Part shown: piece after piece, positions 1-6,417 of the stretch
Layout: each line of letters begins with the position of its first letter
Position numbering within the stretch: the first letter of the stretch is position 1
NCBI GenBank assembly: GCA_029287555.1
Contig: JARFQX010000259.1
Location: 1 to 9,370 of the forward strand
Length of the DNA stretch: 9,370 nt
Direction: 5' to 3'
Source of the DNA: Rubripirellula sp.
GTDB lineage: Bacteria > Planctomycetota > Planctomycetia > Pirellulales > Pirellulaceae
The notes under the pieces: generated by a model
Database searches by the model: none
Told to the model about the DNA's origin: nothing
Seen by the model: only the letters and a program-made list of their open reading frames with translations
Made by a program: the position numbers and the translations under genes

Positions 1-1886
1 CGTTCCATGATGAAACGAAAGCGGGCCGACGCGTCACGCCCCATCAGATCACTGATCACGCGATCCGTTTCCAACTGGTCGTCAATTTCGACCCGCAGCA
101 GACGCCTGGTGGCGGGGTTGAGTGTTGTTTCCCACAACACCTTGGGCATCATTTCTCCTAGACCCTTGAAGCGGGTAATTTCCGGCTTGGCTCGTCCCCC
201 GTGTTCTTCAATGATCTTGGCTCGAGCTTCCTCGTCCGCAGCCCAGTACGTTTCTTTGCCGATGTCGATGCGAAACAGCGGCGGTACGGCAATGAACAGC
301 CGACCCGAAGAGATCAAGGCGGGCATGTGGCGATAGAAGAAAGTCAGCAGCAGCGTCGTTATATGGTGGCCATCCGAATCGGCGTCGGCAAGCAGGATCA
401 CCCGTTCGTAGCGGAGGTCGGCAATGTTCATACTCGGTCCGATCCCACAACCCAACGCCGCGACCACGTCCTGAATTTCCTTGTTCTCAAGAACCTTCTT
501 CAGCGTTGCACTTTCGGTATTGAGGACCTTTCCTCGCAGCGGCAGAATCGCCTGGAAGTTTCGGTCGCGTCCCTGTTTGGCGCTGCCTCCGGCTGAATCT
601 CCTTCGACGATGAACAATTCGGAATCACCTTTTCCGCTGGAGACACAGTCGCTGAGTTTGCCCGGTAGCATCGTCCGCTTGCCACTCCCTTTGCGAGAGA
701 CCGCTTCGGAGGCGGCGCGCGAGGCGGCGCGGGCTCGGGCGGCGGCGATGATCCGGGCGATCACCGAGTCGGCGACGCTGCGATTGTTGTTCATCCATTG
801 CTCCATGGCCGGACGAATCGCGGCATCGACCACCGATTGGACCTCGGGATTGTTGAGCCGATCCTTCGTTTGGCCTTGGAACTGTGGTTCGGCCACAAAT
901 ACCGAGAGGATGGCAACGAGACCCTCGCGAATGTCCTCGTGAGAGATTTTGACACCGCGTGGAGTCAGGTTGTGGGTTTCGATGTAGTTGCGTACCGCCT
1001 TATTGATGGCGCCGCGAAAACCGTTCTCGTGGGTTCCACCACTGCCGGTGGGAATACCGTTGACGTAGCTGCGAACATGCTCATCGGTCGACTCGGTCCA
1101 TTGCAAGGTGACCTCGAGCCGGGCTTCTTTGTCATCTTTGCGAAAGCTGAAGGGGGCCTCGTGGATCGGCCGAGCGCCCCGTTCTTTGAGCACTTTGGCA
1201 AGGTAATCGACGATGCCCTGTTCGTGAAGAAACGTTTCTTTGGTCTTGGCGACTTCATCGACGTAGGTGACTTTCAAGCCACGGTGCAGGAAGCTGGCGG
1301 TCTCCAAACGGGCCCGAATCGTCGCGCTGTCGAACTCGGTTTTGGGAAAGATGGTGGGATCGGGCGTAAAGGTGATCGTGGTTCCGGAGCCGCGCACCGC
1401 GCCCTTCATCCGTTGCAGTTTCGTGGTCGCACGCCCTTTGGAAAAACACATTCGATACTGGGAACCATCGCGACGCACCACCGCGGTTAGCTCTTTGCTC
1501 AGCGCGTTGACGACCGAGGCACCGACACCGTGCAAGCCTCCGGCGGTTTTGTAGTTGTGGCTGTCAAACTTGCCACCGGCGTGCAGGGTCGTGAGCACGG
1601 TTTCAAGGGCAGGCTTCTTGGTCTTGGGATGTTTGTCGATCGGAATGCCGCGGCCGTTGTCGGAAACGGTGATCGTTCGCCCATCCTTGTGAAGCGTGAC
1701 CGTGATCTCGCTTGCATGGCCATTCATTGCCTCGTCAACCGAGTTGTCGACAACCTCCCAGATCAAGTGGTGCAGCCCCGCCATCGCCACACCACCGATG
1801 TACATACCGGGACGTTTGCGTACGGGCTCGAGTCCTTCCAAGACGACAATGTCTTCGCCCTGATAACGGTTGGTCGACGTGGCCAT
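1..1886 (-). CDS. parE: Type IIA DNA topoisomerase B subunit (GyrB/ParE family), 3' end cut by window
   Basis: This is the ATPase and metal-binding subunit of a type IIA topoisomerase, which acts with the A subunit encoded just upstream to pass one DNA duplex through another. 628 codons are visible from the ATG at 1886 without a stop; the family is usually about 640 aa, so only a short tail is missing. The GHKL ATPase domain (about residues 1-220) shows the expected catalytic Glu44, Asn48, DNGRGIP (76-82), GGLHGVG (116-122) and the transducer lysine in QTKDRL (339-344). The Toprim domain shows EGDSAGG (428-434) and the metal-binding DADSD (501-505), followed by RFKGLGEM (572-579). It lacks the roughly 170-aa insert of enterobacterial GyrB. 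No clear Shine-Dalgarno site precedes the ATG; the start is chosen because it gives the normal family N-terminus. GyrB and ParE cannot be separated by motif alone. I favour ParE because the partner lacks a GyrA box. Confidence 0.9.
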   Translation of the reverse strand, partial: MATSTNRYQGEDIVVLEGLEPVRKRPGMYIGGVAMAGLHHLIWEVVDNSVDEAMNGHASEITVTLHKDGRTITVSDNGRGIPIDKHPKTKKPALETVLTTLHAGGKFDSHNYKTAGGLHGVGASVVNALSKELTAVVRRDGSQYRMCFSKGRATTKLQRMKGAVRGSGTTITFTPDPTIFPKTEFDSATIRARLETASFLHRGLKVTYVDEVAKTKETFLHEQGIVDYLAKVLKERGARPIHEAPFSFRKDDKEARLEVTLQWTESTDEHVRSYVNGIPTGSGGTHENGFRGAINKAVRNYIETHNLTPRGVKISHEDIREGLVAILSVFVAEPQFQGQTKDRLNNPEVQSVVDAAIRPAMEQWMNNNRSVADSVIARIIAAARARAASRAASEAVSRKGSGKRTMLPGKLSDCVSSGKGDSELFIVEGDSAGGSAKQGRDRNFQAILPLRGKVLNTESATLKKVLENKEIQDVVAALGCGIGPSMNIADLRYERVILLADADSDGHHITTLLLTFFYRHMPALISSGRLFIAVPPLFRIDIGKETYWAADEEARAKIIEEHGGRAKPEITRFKGLGEMMPKVLWETTLNPATRRLLRVEIDDQLETDRVISDLMGRDASARFRFIME

Positions 1887-2021
1887 GTGCGTGCTGGTTG
1901 GTTGGGTGCGAAGCGAGAAGGGATGGATTCAGTGCGAAGATAAGGCTGGCGGCGTCCGAGCCGGTGAGACGAATCGAAGCGGCAACTCAAACCCCGATCA
2001 TGGCGGCAGGAGCCGCGACGA

Positions 2022-4526
2022 TCAACTCGATTCCTCAAAGGCTTGCGGTGCCTCGGGAGGCGGAACGATGATCGCCTCAATTTTTCCATTCTTTTGAATC
2101 TCGTTCCCGCGTCCACCGCGCGAGGTGATTCGATACTTGGCGGTCGAGATCGTTTTCCTGGCGCCACGGTTGGTCTTGACGGTCAACAAATCGCGGTCCC
2201 CGGTGGATGCCTTGAAACCAAGCAATTCGTCGCCGGCGGCGAGGCGGATCAGCGTGACTCCCTTGCCGGGACCTGACAAGTAGTTGATTTCCTCGGCTGG
2301 GCAGATCATGGCGCGACAGGCGCGGGAAACGGCCAGCAAGATCTCGCTGCCATGAATTGCGGCAACGTCGACCACCGCCGCACCGCCGGCGACCCGGGCA
2401 AATCTTCGGCCGCTGCGCGTCGACGGTTCGGCGAAGGGCTCCAGGCCGAATCGCAAAGCGAACCCATTGGAGGTGGCGGCGATGGCGTGCGTCTCGGGAC
2501 AGTACTCCGGATGCTTGGGATCCTCTTTGATATCGCCGATAACTCGCGGATCGAACGAGATAGCCGCGACGATCCGCTCGCCGTCCTTCATCTTGAAGAG
2601 CTTCTGCACCGGCTCGCCGAACCCCGTCGACGCGGGGATATCGATCGTTCGCGCGGTGTAACAGACACCGAGCGAAGAAAACAGACCGATTGTTTCTCGC
2701 GTGCTGCCGGCAACGCAAGCGAGCACTTCATCTCCCTGGCGCAGCCGGCTCTTGCTCGGATCGGCGATTTGCTTTTGCCGTTTTACCCAGCCGTCGCGAG
2801 TAATCAGGATGTGGCAATCTTCCGCCACGATAAAGTCTTCGGCGGTGTACTCGGGCTCCTCCTCGACGGTGACGATCGATGTCAACCGTCGCCCTTGAGT
2901 GCCTTTGGCGTACTGGTCCACCAGCGATTCGATTTCCTCGCGGACGATCTTCCATCGTCCCGAGGCGTTCGTGTCTTTGGTGTCTTCGGCCAACAACCGC
3001 TTGATCTCCCTCGCCCGCTTTCGTTTTTCCTTGAGCTCGTCCAGGATCAGATTGATCTCAAGCCGCGCCAAACGATAAAGCTTCAATTCGAGAATCGCAT
3101 CGGTCTGTTCCTCATCCAATCCGCCGCCCTTCGCATCGGCCGGAAACCGCTTCATGATCTTCTGGGCCGCATCCGCCTTGCCATCGCTGCGGCGAATAAT
3201 GCGAATGATTTCATCGAGGGCGTCGAAGATCAACGCGAAACCATCAAGGATATGAATGCGACGCTCGAGCGACTTCAATTCGTTGGTCAACCGTTCGGTG
3301 ACCACGGCAAGCCGAAAGTGAAGGAAGTGCCAGAGCATCTCCTTCAAACTCAAGCGGTTCGGCGCCCCCACTTCTGGATTCTCGGTGGGGATCAGGCAGG
3401 TAAGATTTACATTGAAATTGTTTTGCAGTTGCGTGTGCTTGTAGAGGTAGGCGAGTACCTTGTTTTCGTCAGCGCCTCGTTTCAAGACTAAATCAACGCG
3501 GATCTCGTCGGTTGAAAGGTCGCGCACCTCGGTCACCAGCGGCAGCTTGCCGCTGAAGATGATCTCGCCGATGCGCTCGACCATCGCCGCCTTGTTTACA
3601 CCAAAGGGGATCGAGACGATCTGCAGGACCTTTGATCCGCCCTGCGTCACCATCTTGGTCGTGCCGCGCAGCTTGATGGTGCCCTGACCGGTGGAATAAA
3701 TTTCGCGAAGCTCTTCCTTGCTATTGATGATCTGTCCGCCGGTGGGGAAATCAGGCCCCTGGACCGCATCGTTGGCGACGAGTTGATAATCCTTGATCTC
3801 CGGGTCGCGAAGCAGTTTGAGCAGCGCGTTGCAGACTTCCTTGAGGTTGTGTGGGGGAACATTGGTCGCCATCCCGACCGCGATTCCGGTCGCCCCGTTG
3901 ACCAGCAAATTGGGCACGCGACTGGGCAGAACGACCGGTTCCTCGCGGCTGCCGTCATAGTTGGGCTTGAAGGCCACGGTGCGCGTCGCCAAGTCGGTCA
4001 GCATCTCGCCCGCGATCGCCGTCATCCGACACTCGGTATAACGCATCGCAGCGGCGTTATCGCCGTCAACACTTCCGAAGTTGCCGCTGCCATCGACCAG
4101 CGGCATCCGGAGCGAGAATGGCTGAGCCATTCGTACCAGGGCGTCGTAGATGGAGCTGTCGCCGTGGGGGTGGTACCGCCCCATCACGTCGCCGACGACC
4201 TTGGCACACTTGACATGCTTGCTCGTTGCCGTCAGCCCCTGCTGGTGCATCGTGTAGAGGATGCGACGTTGCACGGGCTTGAGACCATCGCGAACATCAG
4301 GCAGCGCCCGGGCGGTGATGACCGACAACGAGTAGTTGAGGTACTTTTCCTGGGCGGCCTGTCGGAGCGGCATCCCCGAAAAGGACGAGTCGCCGTCGTC
4401 AAAGAGGGACGGCGGGCGACCGTTGCCGGCCGATCCGCTGCCCGAGGAGGAGCGGGATCGTGATTTGCCTGCCGCCCCGTTGCCGCTGCGGCGACCCGAG
4501 GTGCGACTTGATCGACGTTTTGCCAC
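2022..4526 (-). CDS. parC: Type IIA DNA topoisomerase A subunit (GyrA/ParC family), 834 aa
   Basis: This is the DNA cleavage-rejoining subunit. Numbering is from the GTG at 4526, chosen because AAAAGGAA lies 9 nt upstream; an in-frame GTG at 4604 would add 26 unlike-family residues and has no ribosome site. Visible family motifs are ALPDVRDGLKP (74-84), the helix-turn-helix region YHPHGDSSIYD (118-128), the catalytic Arg162-Tyr163 pair in AAMRYTE, IAVGMATNVPPHN (215-227), GPDFPTGG (257-264) and the dimerisation region AILELKLYRLARLE near 477-490. Ser124 and Asp128 match E. coli GyrA Ser83 and Asp87, the usual quinolone-contact residues, in their sensitive form. A C-terminal beta-pinwheel-like domain runs from about 560 to the end. 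Its first blade has SRLRQGD where gyrases have QRRGGKG, while SRGGRGNE occurs in the last blade. The first 50 or so residues are a basic Ser/Arg/Gly-rich tail absent from E. coli GyrA. The loss of the box suggests topoisomerase IV-like relaxation or decatenation, but a GyrA name remains possible. Confidence 0.92.
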   Translation of the reverse strand: MAKRRSSRTSGRRSGNGAAGKSRSRSSSGSGSAGNGRPPSLFDDGDSSFSGMPLRQAAQEKYLNYSLSVITARALPDVRDGLKPVQRRILYTMHQQGLTATSKHVKCAKVVGDVMGRYHPHGDSSIYDALVRMAQPFSLRMPLVDGSGNFGSVDGDNAAAMRYTECRMTAIAGEMLTDLATRTVAFKPNYDGSREEPVVLPSRVPNLLVNGATGIAVGMATNVPPHNLKEVCNALLKLLRDPEIKDYQLVANDAVQGPDFPTGGQIINSKEELREIYSTGQGTIKLRGTTKMVTQGGSKVLQIVSIPFGVNKAAMVERIGEIIFSGKLPLVTEVRDLSTDEIRVDLVLKRGADENKVLAYLYKHTQLQNNFNVNLTCLIPTENPEVGAPNRLSLKEMLWHFLHFRLAVVTERLTNELKSLERRIHILDGFALIFDALDEIIRIIRRSDGKADAAQKIMKRFPADAKGGGLDEEQTDAILELKLYRLARLEINLILDELKEKRKRAREIKRLLAEDTKDTNASGRWKIVREEIESLVDQYAKGTQGRRLTSIVTVEEEPEYTAEDFIVAEDCHILITRDGWVKRQKQIADPSKSRLRQGDEVLACVAGSTRETIGLFSSLGVCYTARTIDIPASTGFGEPVQKLFKMKDGERIVAAISFDPRVIGDIKEDPKHPEYCPETHAIAATSNGFALRFGLEPFAEPSTRSGRRFARVAGGAAVVDVAAIHGSEILLAVSRACRAMICPAEEINYLSGPGKGVTLIRLAAGDELLGFKASTGDRDLLTVKTNRGARKTISTAKYRITSRGGRGNEIQKNGKIEAIIVPPPEAPQAFEESS

Positions 4527-4543
4527 GCCAGACGATTCCTTTT
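4527..4543 (-). promoter_or_regulatory. Ribosome binding site deciding the parC start
   Basis: On the minus strand AAAAGGAA occupies 4543 to 4536, followed by 9 nt and then GTG at 4526-4524. The alternative in-frame GTG at 4604 is preceded by a pyrimidine-rich stretch with no purine-rich motif. This supports the shorter 834-aa product. Confidence 0.5.
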
Positions 4544-4876
4544 CTGTGGTGTTTGCGGTGCAAGGGTGAGTCGAGGGCCAACGAGCTTGGTGGCACCCCG
4601 ACACCAGAGAAATTAGGCAGTTTGTGCCGATGACGCCAGCCGAGTTGATTGCGGCGATCTAAGCGGGTCTCGAATCACCGCGGGTTATAGCGATCGAATT
4701 CGTGGAAATGAAACCGACGGTGGCAGCGAAGGCAACACCGGCCACCACAAAGCTGAATCCGAGGGTAAGTTCCTTCCGAAATTGACGGAGAACAGGCGGA
4801 TGTCCCCTCGTGCGATCCAGGCGGCAAGGGTTGGTTCTCGGCCCGATGGCCGCTCGGAAGACCGCAGGGTGAAACA

Positions 4877-4891
4877 GGCATCCCGGATGCC
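4877..4891. repeat. Perfect 15-bp inverted repeat upstream of a secreted-protein gene (candidate operator)
   Basis: GGCATCC at 4877-4883 and GGATGCC at 4885-4891 are exact reverse complements separated by a single C. The 7-bp half-sites abut with a one-base centre, a layout better suited to a dimeric DNA-binding protein than to an RNA hairpin. It lies 56 nt upstream of the ATG at 4948. Whether it is bound by a regulator is inference; a chance palindrome in GC-rich DNA is possible. Confidence 0.35.
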
Positions 4892-4947
4892 CGCCAATAT
4901 CATGAAAGTCGCAACGCTCGGGCACGGTTCACGGAGGAACCGAAGCA

Positions 4948-5610
4948 ATGAATAAGCAATCACTCAATCGCCTTGCCCCCTGCATGGTCGCCGCTTTGGT
5001 GGCGTTGTCCGCTCACTCGGCATGCAGCCAAGAGGTGATCCACGTCGAATCCACCCCCGTCGATGGCAGCACGTTCGTCGGTGACATGTCATGTAACAGC
5101 TGCGGCGCGATGGTCGAAAATGACGAGGGTCTGCTCCAGGGCAAGTGCCCCAATTGCGGCGGCGCCCTCGGATGTGCCGATGCGAACGGGAACGGTGGCG
5201 CGAACGGGACCTGCAACGCGAACGGGACCTGCGGGGCGAACGGCAAGCGCGGAGGACTGTTTGGCCCGGGCGGATTGTGCAGCGGGCAATGCGGGGTGGT
5301 CGATGGCGACATGTATCCGCGGACCTACGGTCAGCCTGACCTGTTCTACAACTACTACACCCAGGGACTGGCCAATCGGGCCAATGCCCAAATGTATCTG
5401 TGTCCCCACCCCATTCCGCCATTTGTTGGGCACACTTTCTACACCTATCAACCGTTCTACCCGCATCACTACATGTATCCCCACATCGACAAGTACCATC
5501 GTTACTACGATATGGGTCGCGGGATGAACCGCACTCGAGCGACCTATTGGACGTCGGCGTGCTCGAAGGCCACGAACTTCTATTGGAATTACCTTCGCCT
5601 TCCCCGTTAG
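4948..5610 (+). CDS. Secreted Cys-rich, Tyr/His-rich protein of unknown function (220 aa)
   Basis: I do not recognise a family. The ATG at 4948 is preceded by GGAGG with 10 nt spacing, a good ribosome site. Residues 1 to about 26 form a signal peptide: basic start, hydrophobic core around AALVALSA, then small residues. SAC near 25-26 is not a proper lipobox because His precedes it at -3. The mature part has three sections. The first, about 45-76, contains C49-x2-C52 and C67-x2-C70 with 14 residues between, a zinc-ribbon-like or rubredoxin-like spacing, plus Cys76. The second, about 79-102, is a low-complexity Ala-Asn-Gly repeat with two further Cys residues, followed by a Gly-rich stretch with CSGQC (111-115). 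The third, about 121-220, is very rich in Tyr and His (for example YPHHYMYPH near 171-179) and contains YGQP (127-130). An exported metal-binding or disulphide-bonded surface protein is plausible, but function is unknown. It is probably co-transcribed with the next gene, 76 nt downstream. Confidence 0.8.
   Translation: MNKQSLNRLAPCMVAALVALSAHSACSQEVIHVESTPVDGSTFVGDMSCNSCGAMVENDEGLLQGKCPNCGGALGCADANGNGGANGTCNANGTCGANGKRGGLFGPGGLCSGQCGVVDGDMYPRTYGQPDLFYNYYTQGLANRANAQMYLCPHPIPPFVGHTFYTYQPFYPHHYMYPHIDKYHRYYDMGRGMNRTRATYWTSACSKATNFYWNYLRLPR
5182..5253 (+). repeat. Four tandem 18-nt coding repeats (Ala-Asn-Gly units)
   Basis: Four consecutive 18-nt units begin at 5182, 5200, 5218 and 5236, each opening with GCGAACGG. 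The second and third are identical in their first 15 bases (GCGAACGGGACCTGC) and differ only in the last three. They encode ANGNGG, ANGTCN, ANGTCG and ANGKRG. The unit length is a multiple of three, so expansion or contraction would keep the reading frame. The outer units are more diverged, which suggests older copies at the edges. Confidence 0.8.
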
Positions 5611-5614
5611 TTAC

Positions 5615-5654
5615 TCGAAGCGGTTGGCATCGGTCGTGTTGCCGATCGCTTCGA
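5615..5654 (+). other. Hairpin between the two secreted-protein genes
   Basis: TCGAAGCG at 5615-5622 pairs with CGCTTCGA at 5647-5654, and inside it ATCGG at 5629-5633 pairs with CCGAT at 5642-5646, leaving a 6-nt bulge on the left side and an 8-nt loop. It starts 5 nt after the TAG stop at 5608-5610. No T-run follows, so it is not a standard Rho-independent terminator. It could be an RNA processing or stability element, or a weak attenuator. Confidence 0.4.
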
Positions 5655-5686
5655 ACAAGCTTCATCTAATCCGCTGAGACGAAACC

Positions 5687-6067
5687 ATGATCCGTCGAAT
5701 CATCCTCACCACCAGCGTTTTCGCGGCGCTGCTCACCGCGGCAGGCAGTGCCGCACTGGCCAGCGATCCGCTCGCGAAGGAGCAGGTTCGGGTATACAAC
5801 TTCTCGATGAATCGCCCCTGGCACGGCCCTTACTATCACCAGATGTACGGACAACCGCTCGCTCTCGTTGTGCCGCCAACGGTGAGCATGCGACAAACGT
5901 TTTCTTGGGGTGTCAGCCAGAACCTGAACTATCCGATCTATCATCAATTCGGGCGCAGCGCCAACTCGCCCGGCGCCGCGGCCCCGGGTAGCTTCCGGCC
6001 GACCCCGACATGGCCCAGTCACACCGATCAATTTGGTGTTTACTACGTGCGTGCACCTTGGCGCTAG
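5687..6067 (+). CDS. Small secreted Tyr/Pro/Trp-rich protein of unknown function (126 aa)
   Basis: I cannot assign a named family. Residues 1-25 are a clear Sec signal peptide: MIRR basic start, a hydrophobic stretch of about 15 residues and an ALA cleavage motif before Ser26. The mature protein is about 100 residues, with no Cys and no further membrane segment. It has many aromatic residues in short Tyr/His/Trp clusters: PWHGPYYHQMYGQP (44-57), FSWGVSQ (72-78), YPIYHQFGR (82-90) and VYYVRAPWR at the C-terminus. The middle part (91-110) is Ala/Gly/Pro/Ser-rich. It shares YGQP and an aromatic character with the upstream gene, from which it is 76 nt away, and a strong terminator follows it. The two genes thus look like one unit. 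The ribosome site is weak (GAGACGAAA before ATG). It may be a planctomycete lineage-specific cell-surface protein; this is inference. Confidence 0.75.
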   Translation: MIRRIILTTSVFAALLTAAGSAALASDPLAKEQVRVYNFSMNRPWHGPYYHQMYGQPLALVVPPTVSMRQTFSWGVSQNLNYPIYHQFGRSANSPGAAAPGSFRPTPTWPSHTDQFGVYYVRAPWR

Positions 6068-6417
6068 ACCTGATCGCTTGATCCATGCCCCAAAAGGGCT
6101 TCGCTCCGCGACTTCGAAAAGCCGCCCGGTTTGACCGGGCGGCTTTTTTTCTTGGTGTCCTTGACTCCTTGGGAAACTCTCGGCCGCAGAACGTCGGCGC
6201 GCCGTTTTGCAATCTATGTTTCCATCAGACACCGTTCCCGGACCATCGCCGGGGCAGGTGCGACGCAGAATCGGCACGATCGCTACAAGAGTCATTTCAC
6301 ACCGCCCTGGCGAGCCCGTGGGATGCTCCAGAGAGACTCGAAATCGGAATCCGCCTCCAACGAAGCGGGCGAGTCTGGGGGATCGATCGGAATCATTGAA
6401 CAAGGAATTCACCACTG
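6068..6417. other. Intergenic region between the secreted-protein unit and the Tad genes
   Basis: This 350-nt gap holds a terminator at 6121-6150 and then about 270 nt of leader for cpaF. By position the promoter of the Tad unit lies in 6151-6400. I see no sigma-70-type pair with good spacing: TTGACT near 6169 has no -10 partner. AAGGA at 6402-6406 is the cpaF ribosome site, 11 nt from its ATG. No open frame here has support as a gene. Confidence 0.5.
6121..6150 (+). terminator. Strong Rho-independent terminator after the secreted-protein unit
   Basis: GCCGCCCGGT (6121-6130) and ACCGGGCGGC (6134-6143) form a perfect 10-bp GC-rich stem with a TTG loop, followed by seven T residues (6144-6150). 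Four A residues precede the stem (6117-6120), so it could also stop transcription from the other strand. It lies 54 nt after the TAG of the 126-aa gene and separates that unit from the Tad genes. Confidence 0.93.

Larger units (their letters stand above)
4527..4947. other. Divergent intergenic region between the topoisomerase genes and the secreted-protein genes
   Basis: This 421-nt stretch has no gene I can support. By position it must carry the leftward promoter for parC-parE and the rightward promoter for the two secreted-protein genes. On the minus strand TATAAC at 4689-4684 is a possible -10 element for parC, but no convincing -35 partner lies 16-18 nt upstream of it. On the plus strand TTGACG near 4780 has no matching -10. 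A perfect 15-bp inverted repeat sits at 4877-4891. A minus-strand open frame (4659-4925, 88 aa) encodes one hydrophobic stretch but has no ribosome site or family resemblance, so it is not called as a gene. Confidence 0.5.

Noticed and set aside
707..745. GC-rich GGCGGCGCG-like repetition
   Set aside because: It encodes the Ala/Arg-rich helix before the RKG motif that is conserved in GyrB/ParE proteins, so it reflects protein sequence rather than a DNA repeat.
798..1490. Plus-strand open frame (230 aa) opposite the topoisomerase B gene
   Set aside because: It lies fully antisense to conserved GyrB/ParE coding sequence and shows no family motif.
2352..3491. Long plus-strand open frame (379 aa) opposite the topoisomerase A gene
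   Set aside because: It is antisense to a gene with intact catalytic motifs, has no recognisable domain, and is a normal side effect of GC-rich codon use.
4527..4604. 26-codon upstream extension of the topoisomerase A gene from a GTG at 4604
   Set aside because: There is no ribosome site before 4604, whereas AAAAGGAA is well placed before the GTG at 4526; the extra residues do not resemble the family.
4964..5665. Minus-strand open frame (233 aa) opposite the Cys-rich secreted protein
   Set aside because: Its Arg/Ser/Cys-rich product is the antisense reading of the repeat region and has no coding signature.
6096..6123. Possible antiterminator pairing of GGCTT (6097-6101) with AAGCC (6119-6123) overlapping the terminator stem
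   Set aside because: Only five base pairs across a 17-nt loop, far weaker than the 10-bp terminator stem, so a regulated switch is not supported.
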